Shown: positions 26,236 to 35,236 of the stretch, piece by piece | How the letters are laid out: every line of letters starts with the position of its first letter | Position numbering within the stretch: the first letter of the stretch is position 1 | Origin: Eubacteriaceae bacterium | Lineage (GTDB): Bacteria > Bacillota > Clostridia > Lachnospirales > Lachnospiraceae | Assembly: GCA_910574895.1 (NCBI GenBank) | Contig: CAJTDQ010000002.1 | Location: 248,001 to 312,000, forward strand | Reading direction: 5' to 3' | Length of the DNA: 64,000 bases | The notes under the pieces: model-generated | Databases searched by the model: none | Told to the model about the DNA's origin: nothing | The model's input: the letters and a program-made list of their open reading frames with translations, nothing else | Program-made: the position numbers and the translations under genes

Positions 26236-28605
26236 ATGAATACAAAAGTTCTAAAGACCTTAGAATTTCACAAAATAATTGAACAATTAAAAGAGGAAGC
26301 AGCATCAGACCTTGGAAAAAATTTGTGTGCAAAGCTTACTCCTTCCACAGATTTACATGAAATAAAACATATACAGCGACAGACCAGTGATGCCCTTACA
26401 CGTATCTGGCAGAAGGGCAGCGTATCATTCTCCGGATTACATGATATCGGAGAATCTTTGAAACGTTTAGAAATCGGCAGCACCCTTGGCATGGGCGAAC
26501 TGCTTCGAATCAGTTCCTTACTGAAAGTTGCTAACAGAATCAAAACTTTTTCCAGACGCGAAGATACTGACACGAAAGACAGCCTTGATGAATTATTTGA
26601 AGCAATCGAACCTCTTACCAATTTAAATAAAGAGATTGAAAAATGTATTATTTCTGAGGAAGAAATGGCGGATGATGCTTCATATAACCTCAAAAACATT
26701 AGAAGACAAATGAAGATTACAAACGACCGCATCCACAGTCAGTTGAATAATCTTGTGAACTCACAGAGCGGCAAAACCTATCTTCAGGACTCCTTAATTA
26801 CGATGAGAGACGGAAGATATTGCGTACCGGTCAAACAAGAACACCGTGGAAACGTGTCCGGAATTATTCATGACCAGTCTTCCAGTGGTTCTACTCTTTT
26901 TATCGAACCTGCTGCTGTTGTGGAACTGAATAACAAACTTCGTGAACTCTCTGCCAAAGAGGCTGATGAGATTCAGATTATCTTAGCAAACTTAAGCGTT
27001 TTATGCAGCGAATACATGGAGCAGTTAAAGCTTGACTTAGAAACTTTACCTAGACTTGATTTTATTTTTGCAAAAGCAAGTCTGGCAAAGAAAATGAAAG
27101 CAACTATGCCGGATTTTAATGACCAGAGGTATATTCACATTAAGAAAGGTCGTCATCCATTATTAGACCAGAGAAAAGTAGTTCCTATTGATGTTCATTT
27201 AGGTTCGGACTTTACCCTGCTGATTGTTACCGGTCCAAATACCGGAGGTAAAACTGTTTCCTTAAAAACAGTCGGGCTTTTATCCCTTATGGGGCAGGCC
27301 GGACTGCACATTCCTGCTCTCGATGGCAGTAAACTTGCTGTATTCCAAGAAATATTTGCCGATATTGGTGATGAACAAAGTATTGAACAAAGTTTAAGTA
27401 CCTTTTCTGCCCACATGGTAAACACTGTGAATATCTTAGAAAACGCAGACCAGGATTCTCTCGTGCTGTTTGATGAGCTGGGCGCCGGTACAGACCCTGT
27501 CGAAGGAGCTGCACTCGGTATCGCCATTTTGACCTTCTTAAAAAATATGGGAACACGCACGATGGCAACTACCCATTACAGCGAATTAAAGTTATTTGCA
27601 CTCTCTACAGATGGTGTTCAAAATGCCAGCTGTGAGTTTGACGTGGAAACCCTCAGACCGACTTATCGGCTCCTGCTTGGTATTCCCGGTAAAAGTAATG
27701 CCTTTGCCATATCTGAGAAACTCGGACTTCCAAAATATATTATAGACGATGCTAAATCCCGTATTGATGCAGAAGATGAACAATTTGAAGATGTTCTGGC
27801 AGAACTGGAACGTCAGAAAAAGCAAATCGAAAAAGACAAGGAAACCATTTCTGTTTACAAATCACAGATTGCATCGTTGAAGAAAGATTATGAATATAAA
27901 ACCAAAGAGCTTAACGAAAAGAAAGATAAAATCTTAGGAAAAGCCAGAGAAGAAGCTCTAGACATTCTAAAAGAAGCAAAAGAAACAGCAGATACCGCGA
28001 TTAAAAACATTAATAAATATGGGAAATCTGGCAATACCAGAGAATTAGAAAAATCTAGAAGTGACGTTGGCTCCAAGATAAAGAAAAACCAGAGTCAGTC
28101 AGTCATGAAAACTGCTGCTCCAAGCAAAGTTTACAAACCTTCAGATTTTAAATTAGGTACCGGGGTAAAAGTTTTAAGTATGAATTTAAATGGAACTGTC
28201 GCATCTCTTCCGAATGCTGATGGAAACCTTACAGTAAAGATGGGAATTTTGAATTCTAAAGTTAATATTAAAGACTTAGAAATTATTGATGAACCTGATA
28301 TTAAGGCACCTGGACTTACACGAAACAGCAGTGGCAAAATTAAAATGAGCAAATCCATGAATATAAAAATGGAATTAAATTTAATTGGAAAGAATGTAGA
28401 CGATGCCTTAAGCGAACTGGATAAATATTTAGATGATGCTTACCTTGCACACCTGCCACAAGTATATATCATCCATGGTAAAGGAACGGGAATCCTTCGC
28501 AATGCTGTTCAAAACCATTTAAAGAAATGTAAGTATGTGAAATCTTTCAGAAACGGAGAACACGGCGAAGGAGGCGCTGGTGCAACAGTCGTCATATTTC
28601 AATAA
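26236..28605 (+). CDS. mutS2: MutS2 ATPase/endonuclease
   Basis: The protein has 789 residues from the ATG at 26236, chosen for its AGGAGG site; an upstream in-frame ATG at 26191 has none. It has the helical lever/clamp core, then Walker A GPNTGGKT (about 330) and Walker B LVLFDELGAGTDP, a coiled-coil rich in Lys and Glu (about 510-590) and a C-terminal Smr domain with MELNLIGKNVDDAL and YIIHGKGTGILR. MutS2 acts on recombination intermediates and, in Bacillus, on collided ribosomes. A TATAAT at 26186-26191 fits a promoter start about 40 bases before the ATG. It is followed by an unrelated two-component operon. Confidence 0.95.
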   Translation: MNTKVLKTLEFHKIIEQLKEEAASDLGKNLCAKLTPSTDLHEIKHIQRQTSDALTRIWQKGSVSFSGLHDIGESLKRLEIGSTLGMGELLRISSLLKVANRIKTFSRREDTDTKDSLDELFEAIEPLTNLNKEIEKCIISEEEMADDASYNLKNIRRQMKITNDRIHSQLNNLVNSQSGKTYLQDSLITMRDGRYCVPVKQEHRGNVSGIIHDQSSSGSTLFIEPAAVVELNNKLRELSAKEADEIQIILANLSVLCSEYMEQLKLDLETLPRLDFIFAKASLAKKMKATMPDFNDQRYIHIKKGRHPLLDQRKVVPIDVHLGSDFTLLIVTGPNTGGKTVSLKTVGLLSLMGQAGLHIPALDGSKLAVFQEIFADIGDEQSIEQSLSTFSAHMVNTVNILENADQDSLVLFDELGAGTDPVEGAALGIAILTFLKNMGTRTMATTHYSELKLFALSTDGVQNASCEFDVETLRPTYRLLLGIPGKSNAFAISEKLGLPKYIIDDAKSRIDAEDEQFEDVLAELERQKKQIEKDKETISVYKSQIASLKKDYEYKTKELNEKKDKILGKAREEALDILKEAKETADTAIKNINKYGKSGNTRELEKSRSDVGSKIKKNQSQSVMKTAAPSKVYKPSDFKLGTGVKVLSMNLNGTVASLPNADGNLTVKMGILNSKVNIKDLEIIDEPDIKAPGLTRNSSGKIKMSKSMNIKMELNLIGKNVDDALSELDKYLDDAYLAHLPQVYIIHGKGTGILRNAVQNHLKKCKYVKSFRNGEHGEGGAGATVVIFQ

Positions 28606-28717
28606 GCTGAATATACACAACACAGCATCAAACAAATAGAAGTTTTTACAATTTCTTCTAACTTTTTTAACAAAAACAATTTATGATACAATTATATGAA
28701 AATGGGAGGAAAATCAT

Positions 28718-29425
28718 ATGGCTATAAAACAGAAAATATTAATCGTCGATGATGATGAGAATATTGCAAATCTCATATCACTTTATTTAACAAAAGAATG
28801 CTTTGAAACCAAAACAGAACATGACGGACAGTCGGCTCTTGATACTTTCAAAGATTATAATCCGGACCTTGTCCTGCTCGACATTATGCTTCCCGGTATA
28901 GACGGATACGAAGTATGTCGTGAGATACGAAAAGATTCCAAAGTTCCTATCATTATGCTTTCTGCCAAAACAGAAGTTTTCGACAAAGTATTGGGGTTAG
29001 AACTGGGGGCAGACGATTACATCATAAAACCTTTCGACTCCAAGGAGTTAGTCGCCAGAGTAAAGGCTGTTTTAAGACGATACACTGCTCCGGCAAAAGA
29101 AGCTTCAAAACCTGTATCAGACAAATGCGTCGAATATAAGGATTTAATTATAAACTTATCCAATTATGAGGTTTTATATAAAGGTGCTCCTGTAGAAATG
29201 ACTCCAAGGGAGATTGAATTACTGTTTTTCCTTGCATCATCTCCAAATCAGGTATTTACCCGTGAACAGTTACTGGATCACATCTGGGGATATGAATATG
29301 CCGGCGATACGAGAACTGTGGATGTTCATATTAAAAGAATCCGTGAGAAAATTTCCGATACTGATGAATGGTCTATCGGAACGGTATGGAGTGTAGGTTA
29401 TAGATTCGAGGTACATAGTAAATAA
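28718..29425 (+). CDS. OmpR/PhoB-family response regulator
   Basis: The 235-residue protein has a receiver with the acidic pair in IVDDDENI, the phosphoacceptor Asp in VLLDIMLPGIDGYE, Thr/Ser in MLSAKTE and Lys in IIKPFDSKELVARV. A winged-helix domain follows, with MTPREIELLFFLASSPNQVF and TRTVDVHIKRIREK. Its last base is shared with the ATG of the kinase gene (TAATG), so the pair is translated together. A GGGAGG site lies before the ATG. The layout resembles PhoP/PhoR or WalR/WalK pairs; the stimulus cannot be told from sequence. Confidence 0.93.
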   Translation: MAIKQKILIVDDDENIANLISLYLTKECFETKTEHDGQSALDTFKDYNPDLVLLDIMLPGIDGYEVCREIRKDSKVPIIMLSAKTEVFDKVLGLELGADDYIIKPFDSKELVARVKAVLRRYTAPAKEASKPVSDKCVEYKDLIINLSNYEVLYKGAPVEMTPREIELLFFLASSPNQVFTREQLLDHIWGYEYAGDTRTVDVHIKRIREKISDTDEWSIGTVWSVGYRFEVHSK

Positions 29426-30849
29426 TGAAAAATTCAATTTTGACTAAATTTTTTATTGGATATTTTTCTTTTGCAGTTTTGGGATTTTTATTAATTACTT
29501 ATTGGTCTACCAATCTGATATACAATCATTTATTACAGGAAGATGCAAAAGAATTGAATAACTATTCTGCAATTGTTGCCGAAAACATTGCCCATGTGAC
29601 GGAATCTTCCTTAGATGATATTGAAAATCCTGATGAGTTCTTTAGTGATTTTAATGAAGTGCTTGACTGCAATATCCTTATTTTAGACAGTGAGAAAAAA
29701 CTAATTTATACAACGGATAAAACACAGGCTCTTAGTACAGATGCAAACAACATTGTAATAGAAGATTTTAATCCAAATGACTATACTAAGGGAAAATACA
29801 GAATAAATAAACTATATAACATATACAAAACAAATACATTAAGTGTTGTTCATAACATAGAGAAGAATAATACGATTTATGGCTATGTCGTGGCACATAT
29901 GCCAACTTCCTTTATCAAGAAAAGCAGTTATGATGTGACATTTATTTTCTTTGTGACCTATGTAATTATACTGATATTATCTTTAATTATTTTCTTTAAC
30001 TTTATGTGGTTTATCTATCTGCCTCTGAAGCAGATTCGTCTGGCGGCTATGGAATATGCAAAAGGAAATTTTAAATACGAAGGTCTTAAAGTAAATAATG
30101 ATGATGAAATCGGGGATGTTGCCAGTTCATTGAAATATATGTCTAAACAGTTAAACAACTCCAGAGAATATCAGAAAAACTTTATTTCTAATATATCTCA
30201 TGATTTTCGTTCACCTTTAACTTCTATTAAAGGTTATATCGAAGCAATGATGGATGGAACAATTCCACCTGAAGAACATAACAAATATTTGTCTATTGTT
30301 TTATCAGAAGCAAATCGATTAGAAAAATTAACTTCCGGTCTTCGAGACTTGAATAGTTGGAGCAGCACGGGACCTGAACTTATTTTTGAAGAGTTTAATA
30401 TGGAAAATGTAGTAGCATCTACTGTAGAAACATTTCAGGGAAGCTGTGAAAAGAAACATATTGAACTGATTATTCAATTTCCTCCAAAGCATTATAATGC
30501 CTATGCAGATAAGGGAAAAATTGAACAGGTTTTATATAATCTATTGGATAATGCGATTAAATTCAGTAATGCAGGTTCTAAAATAATTATTAAAATCTAC
30601 AATAGAGGAGATAAAATTTACTGCTCAGTAAAAGACTTTGGCATGGGAATACCGGCTGGCAGTCTTGATAAAATTTGGCAGCGTTTCTATAAGACAGACT
30701 TATCCCGTGGCCGTGACAAGACCGGTTCCGGTATCGGTCTTGCCATTGTTAAAGAAATTATAATGGCCCACAATGAACATATTGATGTCATCAGCACTGA
30801 GGGCGTCGGCACGGAATTTGTCTTTTCATTAAAACGGGCAAAAAAATAA
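29425..30849 (+). CDS. Membrane sensor histidine kinase with HAMP domain
   Basis: The 474-residue protein has two membrane helices (about 8-30 and 173-195) flanking an extracellular sensor of about 140 residues, then a HAMP linker (196-248, IYLPLKQIRLAAMEYAKGNF). A HisKA domain carries His in FISNISHDFRSPL, and a HATPase domain has N-box LYNLLDNAIKFS, KDFGMGIP and GSGIGLAIVKEI. It partners the overlapping OmpR-type regulator. Its stop lies 20 bases from the convergent spo0A stop. Confidence 0.93.
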   Translation: MKNSILTKFFIGYFSFAVLGFLLITYWSTNLIYNHLLQEDAKELNNYSAIVAENIAHVTESSLDDIENPDEFFSDFNEVLDCNILILDSEKKLIYTTDKTQALSTDANNIVIEDFNPNDYTKGKYRINKLYNIYKTNTLSVVHNIEKNNTIYGYVVAHMPTSFIKKSSYDVTFIFFVTYVIILILSLIIFFNFMWFIYLPLKQIRLAAMEYAKGNFKYEGLKVNNDDEIGDVASSLKYMSKQLNNSREYQKNFISNISHDFRSPLTSIKGYIEAMMDGTIPPEEHNKYLSIVLSEANRLEKLTSGLRDLNSWSSTGPELIFEEFNMENVVASTVETFQGSCEKKHIELIIQFPPKHYNAYADKGKIEQVLYNLLDNAIKFSNAGSKIIIKIYNRGDKIYCSVKDFGMGIPAGSLDKIWQRFYKTDLSRGRDKTGSGIGLAIVKEIIMAHNEHIDVISTEGVGTEFVFSLKRAKK

Positions 30850-30858
30850 CTTTTACAG

Positions 30859-30902
30859 CTTAAATACTATCAGCATGCTATTGTCTGCTTATAGTATTTA
30901 AG
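30859..30902. terminator. Bidirectional terminator-like hairpin between the kinase gene and spo0A
   Basis: CTTAAATACTAT (30859-30870) and its exact complement (30891-30902) form a 12-bp stem between convergent genes. The stem includes the last codons of spo0A. Only short T/A runs flank it, so termination strength is uncertain. Confidence 0.55.
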
Positions 30903-31721
30903 TCTTACATCCTGAGTAAGTTTTGCGATAAACTCAGAATTTGTCGGTCTGTCTTTGCCTGCCCCCATAATATATTTAAATTCTTTATGTATCGGATTAT
31001 TCTCATCAATCATCCATGCAACTTCTATCGCATGACGGATGGCTTTTTCTACTCTTTGTGGTGTAGAACCATGTTTTCTGGCTACATCAGGATAAAGGAC
31101 TTTTGTAACCGCCTCTAACTTTCCATCATTTCCTAGTACCTCTTTTACTGCTGTTATTATAAAATTATAGCCTTTTAGACGTACCGGAATTCCTATTTCA
31201 TTTAAGCGGTTTGATATGATTTCATCCAATTTTTGATAAATTCTATCAAATTCGCTGCTGTTATATATTCTATCTATATTTGTATTTCTAATTTTTCTGG
31301 CGCTGTTTCCTGCCATTACATTCTCATAAACCGCAGCCTGATTCATTTTGTCATGTATCATTCGCAACTGAACAGATATAGCCCTTGCATCATAAGGTTT
31401 TGTTAACACATAATCTACTCCCTGATTAAATGCCTCACTTACCAGCATATTATTCGTAAGAGGTGTAGTCATCACAAGTTTCTGATTATTGTGAATACCA
31501 TGCTCATTCATTTTATCCAACAATACATACCCATCATAAATCGGCAACAACAAATCAAATATTACAATATTAGGCTCTTCCCTTTCAAATATTTCATAAG
31601 CATCTTTACCATTATCGACTGCCCCCACAATCTCAATGTACTCATCTTTTCTTAACTCTTGTAATAATTGCTGCCTTACAACCACCTGATTATCTGCAAC
31701 CAATACTTTTAGTTTTTTCAT
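30870..31721 (-). CDS. spo0A: Spo0A, master regulator of sporulation and stationary phase
   Basis: The 283-residue protein has an N-terminal receiver and a C-terminal Spo0A DNA-binding domain with the signature STPQRVEKAIRHAIEVAW and RPTNSEFIAKL. The phosphoacceptor Asp lies in VIFDLLLPIYDG, Thr in MTTPLT and Lys in LTKPYD. The metal-binding acidic pair is VADNQ rather than the VADDN of Bacillus, so the second Asp is Asn. It is monocistronic with an AAGGAG site, and a TGTCGAA box lies about 270-280 bases upstream. A full sporulation set cannot be judged from this window; the gene also occurs in clostridia not known to sporulate readily. Confidence 0.95.
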   Translation of the reverse strand: MKKLKVLVADNQVVVRQQLLQELRKDEYIEIVGAVDNGKDAYEIFEREEPNIVIFDLLLPIYDGYVLLDKMNEHGIHNNQKLVMTTPLTNNMLVSEAFNQGVDYVLTKPYDARAISVQLRMIHDKMNQAAVYENVMAGNSARKIRNTNIDRIYNSSEFDRIYQKLDEIISNRLNEIGIPVRLKGYNFIITAVKEVLGNDGKLEAVTKVLYPDVARKHGSTPQRVEKAIRHAIEVAWMIDENNPIHKEFKYIMGAGKDRPTNSEFIAKLTQDVRLKYYKQTIAC

Positions 31722-32237
31722 ACTTTTTACTCCTTAATATTATTAAACTTAAATAAGTGCCGTTTAAAAAAGATTATTTTCTGTTCTGTAAAAAATCTCT
31801 TCCACCTTTATTTATAACACTTATTTATTTTTTATTGAATAATTATAAATATATATGTTTTCAAAAAAAAGTAACTATAGTTTATGATTAACGCCGAATG
31901 GCATTACTATTGGTTTTATTTTTCTATAAATTGTGATTTTATCTGACCTTTAATGACAGCGTTCTTCTAAAAAACACATTTATTTTTTACTATTTCGACA
32001 CAATACCATTTAATAAAGTATTATTTTACAATATATTTTATAGTGCCGGCTTTGAAATCTAATATATCTGCATATATTGTTAAACCCTATAATATAATTA
32101 TGTGTGGACAAACAAATTTCTTTTACAATATACTTACTTGATAGTACATATTTCTATTAATGTAAAATATTATATTGTTGCATTATGTCGGCAATTGTAT
32201 TATTATATTTCTATAAAACTTAAAGGAGGCTTATACA
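31722..32237. promoter_or_regulatory. Divergent spacer between spo0A and the ferredoxin gene, with an 0A-like box
   Basis: A 500-base AT-rich spacer. TTCGACA at 31994-32000 reads TGTCGAA on the spo0A strand and matches the core of the 0A box, which hints at autoregulation. Short inverted repeats are present, but no coding frame or known riboswitch is seen. The ferredoxin promoter lies at its right end. Confidence 0.45.
32178..32206 (+). promoter_or_regulatory. Ferredoxin promoter
   Basis: TTGCAT (32178-32183), a 17-base spacer and TATTAT (32201-32206) lie about 30 bases before the ferredoxin ATG, which has an AAAGGAGG site. A T-rich sequence follows the -10 box. Confidence 0.6.
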
Positions 32238-32411
32238 ATGGCTTACAAAATTAACGATGGATGCATCGGTTGTGGTGCATGCGCAGGTGCCTGCCCAGTT
32301 GGTGCTATTTCAGAAGGTGACGGAGTTTTCGTTATCGATGAAGCTGCATGTATCGAATGTGGAGCTTGTACAGGCGCTTGCCCTACAGGTTCTATTGAAT
32401 TAGATGCTTAA
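32238..32411 (+). CDS. 2[4Fe-4S] ferredoxin
   Basis: A 57-residue protein. Two clusters are encoded by CIGCGACAGACPVGA and CIECGACTGACPTGS, the classical CxxCxxC...CP pattern of clostridial ferredoxins, with eight Cys and no extension. It carries low-potential electrons for enzymes such as pyruvate:ferredoxin oxidoreductase or hydrogenase. It has its own promoter, a perfect AAAGGAGG site and a strong terminator directly downstream, so it is an independent, probably highly expressed gene. Codon use is noticeably richer in G and C than its flanks, as expected for a highly expressed gene. Confidence 0.97.
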   Translation: MAYKINDGCIGCGACAGACPVGAISEGDGVFVIDEAACIECGACTGACPTGSIELDA

Positions 32412-32418
32412 TTAAATT

Positions 32419-32450
32419 AAAAGAGACCTGCCAAATTGGTGGTCTCTTTT
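32419..32450. terminator. Bidirectional terminator after ferredoxin
   Basis: AAAAGAGACC (32419-32428) and GGTCTCTTTT (32441-32450) form a 10-bp stem with a 12-base loop and T-runs on both strands. It serves ferredoxin on the plus strand and the MerR-type gene on the minus strand. Confidence 0.85.
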
Positions 32451-32455
32451 CTTAT

Positions 32456-33217
32456 TTATTCTGTTACAACTTTTTTACCAATATGTAAATCCTGCTTTTT
32501 CTTTTCTGCAGCTGCCTTTTTTTGTTTTTCCTGTTTTTCTTTTTGTTCCTGTTTCTTTGTTTTCTTTAAGAGCAGTTTTTCTGCTTTTACCTGTTTCTTT
32601 TTATCTTTTCTGCTCATTTTCTGTTTAGAACGCATTGCTTCATCCAGTTTTTTAAATCGTTCTTCTTCCCGCTCATCCTGAGTACGAATCAGATAATTCA
32701 TTTCCTTTAGAACTGTTTCACTAACGTTGCCGCTGACCTCTTTCCCTAATTCCGAGGCACTTTCTTTTAATGCTTTACATACCACTTTATTCATAATCGC
32801 CTGAAACTGCTCCATCTTGCTCCCTGACGCTCCCTGCTCTGCTACTCCTTTTCCTGCCATATCATTATATCCACTTACCATGCCTGTGTTTTCCACTCTC
32901 ACAGACTGCTGCATTACCGGTGCACTAACCTCTCTGGCAGTAAGCGGCATCGACATACCTGCTCTGGCATTATGCGCCTCTCCCTCTCTGGTATCAGGAT
33001 CTGTCAACATCATTTTGATTGTTCTAAGACTATACCCCTGGTTTTTTAAATCCCTTACATTTTTTAGCAGATTAATATGATTGTCTGTGTAATATCGATG
33101 TCCCATTTCATTTCTCGGAATCACCACGTTTAACTCCTCTTCCCAATATCTTAAAACATGCGACTCCACTCCCAACATTTTCGAAGCATCTGATATAATA
33201 TATCGTTTCTCCCCCAT
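32456..33217 (-). CDS. MerR-family transcriptional regulator with basic coiled-coil tail
   Basis: The 253-residue protein has a MerR-type winged helix at the N-terminus (about 1-70: ISDASKMLGVESHVLRYWEEEL, GHRYYTDNHINLLKNVRDLKNQGYS). There follows a linker of low complexity (about 75-130), a helical segment (about 130-165) and a very Lys/Gln/Glu-rich coiled coil (about 175-245). No metal-binding Cys is present. The type resembles the 'helix-turn-helix domain' RacA-like proteins of Firmicutes, in which the coiled coil links DNA to other structures; this is tentative. The ATG has an AAGGAGG site. It is a single gene downstream of dnaB and its terminator. Confidence 0.8.
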   Translation of the reverse strand: MGEKRYIISDASKMLGVESHVLRYWEEELNVVIPRNEMGHRYYTDNHINLLKNVRDLKNQGYSLRTIKMMLTDPDTREGEAHNARAGMSMPLTAREVSAPVMQQSVRVENTGMVSGYNDMAGKGVAEQGASGSKMEQFQAIMNKVVCKALKESASELGKEVSGNVSETVLKEMNYLIRTQDEREEERFKKLDEAMRSKQKMSRKDKKKQVKAEKLLLKKTKKQEQKEKQEKQKKAAAEKKKQDLHIGKKVVTE

Positions 33218-33283
33218 TTTGACCTCCTTACTTTACCGTGAAACTCTCTCTTTTCAAACAATTTATTATGCTCCCAATATGCG

Positions 33284-33314
33284 AAAAAAGAGTTGTCCCC
33301 CTAAGAACAACTCT
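33284..33314 (-). terminator. Intrinsic terminator of the gdpP-rplI-dnaB operon
   Basis: On the minus strand AGAGTTGT, a short loop and ACAACTCT are followed by TTTTTT. It lies about 105 bases after the dnaB stop. Confidence 0.9.
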
Positions 33315-33419
33315 ATTATAAATCTAATTATATGTGCCATTCAACACTTATATCACTGCAAATTTTGTAACCTTTTGCGTATATGTCGAACAAATAAAAT
33401 TCCTGCCACACGCTTGATA

Positions 33420-34763
33420 TTAAATCTGGTCTCCCGGTAATTCAGCATCCTTAAATTTCGTATACTGTGGCAGCCAAACCAGTTCTACTTCTCCAACCGG
33501 ACCATTTCTCTGCTTTGCAACATTTAAAATAATTCTATTTCTATCCTCTTCTTTCTTTTCTCTATCATAGAATCTGGACAGCAGCATAACCACATCGGCA
33601 TCCTGCTCAATAGAACCGGATTCACGCAAGTCTGCCATAATCGGCTTCCTGTCTTCTCTTGTTTCAGATGCTCTGTTGAGCTGCGACAACGCAATTACCG
33701 GCACGTTTAACTCCCTCGCAATACCTTTCAACGTTCTGGAAATCTCTGAAATTTCCTGCTCACGGCTTCCATGTGGAGTATTCGTAGTCATTAACTGAAG
33801 ATAATCCACAATAACTAACTGTATATCTTTCTCCAGTTTAAATTTTCTACACTTTGAACGCATTTCTCCAATACTGATACCCGGAGTATCATCTATAATA
33901 ATGTTAGAATTACCAATAATATTTGCTGACTCTACAATATTCTCCCATTCACTGTCACTCAAATCACCAATACGAATTTTCTGGGAACTAACCATCGAAT
34001 GCTGCGAGAGAATACGGTTTATCAACTGTTCACTTGACATCTCCAAACTAAATATCGCTACCGGAATATTATGTCTTACCGCAATTGTCTCTGTAATATT
34101 TAATACAAATGCTGTTTTACCAACCGATGGTCTTGCCGCAAGCAAAATAAGGTCTGACGGCTGAAGTCCCGACAACTGCGTATCTAACTTTCTAAATCCG
34201 GTTTCAAGCCCTGTAATCGTTCCTTTCGTCTGTGCCGCCTGTTCGATTTTATCAAAAACATTCAATACAATCTGTCTTACCGGAACATAATCTCCGGTAT
34301 TCCCAGTCTGAATTAAATCAAAAATGTTCTTTTCTGTTTCTTCCAATATAGCATCTAATGGTTTATTTCCGGCATAACATGTATTTGCAATATTTTCATT
34401 TGCCCGGATTAAATTGCGCATGACCGACTTTTCATATACAATCTCGGCATACTGTTTAATGTTAGCCGATGTTGGTACCATATCTAAGATATTTCGAATA
34501 AAATCGATACTAATTACTTCTGATGGCACTTCCATCTCTTCTAACTTCGTTTTAATTGTAACAAGATCGCATTCGCGTCCTTCATTATACAGCTCCACCA
34601 TAGCCTTATATAAGGAACCATATTGCTTATTATAAAAATCACTATCTGATAGTTTTTCCATCGCAACCGTAATAGCCTCAGCATCCATAATCATAGAACC
34701 GATTACTGCCTGCTCTGCCTCATTACTATGGGGCATAATTCTTTTTACAACTGCCTCATCCAT
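33420..34763 (-). CDS. dnaB: Replicative DNA helicase DnaB
   Basis: The 447-residue protein has an N-terminal DnaB domain (PHSNEAEQAVIGSMIMD, about 8-110). A RecA-type helicase domain (about 180-440) carries Walker A AARPSVGKT, the Walker B region LVIVDYLQLM and DRKPIMADLRESGSIEQDAD. It is the hexameric helicase of the replication fork (DnaC in Bacillus nomenclature). The family length is normal and no intein is present. It follows rplI closely and ends the gdpP-rplI-dnaB operon, a conserved Firmicutes order. Confidence 0.96.
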   Translation of the reverse strand: MDEAVVKRIMPHSNEAEQAVIGSMIMDAEAITVAMEKLSDSDFYNKQYGSLYKAMVELYNEGRECDLVTIKTKLEEMEVPSEVISIDFIRNILDMVPTSANIKQYAEIVYEKSVMRNLIRANENIANTCYAGNKPLDAILEETEKNIFDLIQTGNTGDYVPVRQIVLNVFDKIEQAAQTKGTITGLETGFRKLDTQLSGLQPSDLILLAARPSVGKTAFVLNITETIAVRHNIPVAIFSLEMSSEQLINRILSQHSMVSSQKIRIGDLSDSEWENIVESANIIGNSNIIIDDTPGISIGEMRSKCRKFKLEKDIQLVIVDYLQLMTTNTPHGSREQEISEISRTLKGIARELNVPVIALSQLNRASETREDRKPIMADLRESGSIEQDADVVMLLSRFYDREKKEEDRNRIILNVAKQRNGPVGEVELVWLPQYTKFKDAELPGDQI

Positions 34764-34789
34764 AAACTTTTCTCCGTTTCATCAGTTCG

Positions 34790-35236
34790 TTATTTTGCAA
34801 CTACTTTTACTGCCAGTGTTCCTACTACATCTTTATGTAACTTGATATTCACATTATATGTTCCAAGTGATTTAATTGCATCCGGAATTACAATTTTCTT
34901 TTTATCAATTTCCATATTTAACTGCTTCTTTGCCTCTAACGCAATCTCCTTGCTGGAAATAGATCCGAATACTTTTCCCTCTACACCTGCCTGAATCTTA
35001 ACTGTTATAGATTTATCTTCTAAATCTTTTGCAACAGCCTGAGCTGCTTCAAGTTTTTCTTTTGCAACTTTTTCAGCATTTTTCTGCTGTAACTTTAAGT
35101 CATTAAGATTCTTTCCTGTTGCCTCCAGACCTAAGTTTTTCTTTAAAATAAAATTTCTGGCATATCCATCATTAACTTCTACAACTTGTCCCTTTTTCCC
35201 TAATGTCTTAACATCTTCCAATAAAATAACTTTCAT
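34790..35236 (-). CDS. rplI: 50S ribosomal protein L9
   Basis: The 148-residue protein has the L9 N-terminal signature MKVILLEDVKTLGKKGQVVEV and GYARNFIL, the long connecting helix, and a C-terminal domain from about 80. The length is typical. Its ATG overlaps the last base of the gdpP stop (TAATG), so it is translated with gdpP. It binds 23S rRNA at the base of the L1 stalk. Confidence 0.97.
   Translation of the reverse strand: MKVILLEDVKTLGKKGQVVEVNDGYARNFILKKNLGLEATGKNLNDLKLQQKNAEKVAKEKLEAAQAVAKDLEDKSITVKIQAGVEGKVFGSISSKEIALEAKKQLNMEIDKKKIVIPDAIKSLGTYNVNIKLHKDVVGTLAVKVVAK

Noticed and set aside
27195-27568. Minus-strand ORFs of 93 and 121 codons
   Set aside because: Shadows of the conserved ATPase region of mutS2.
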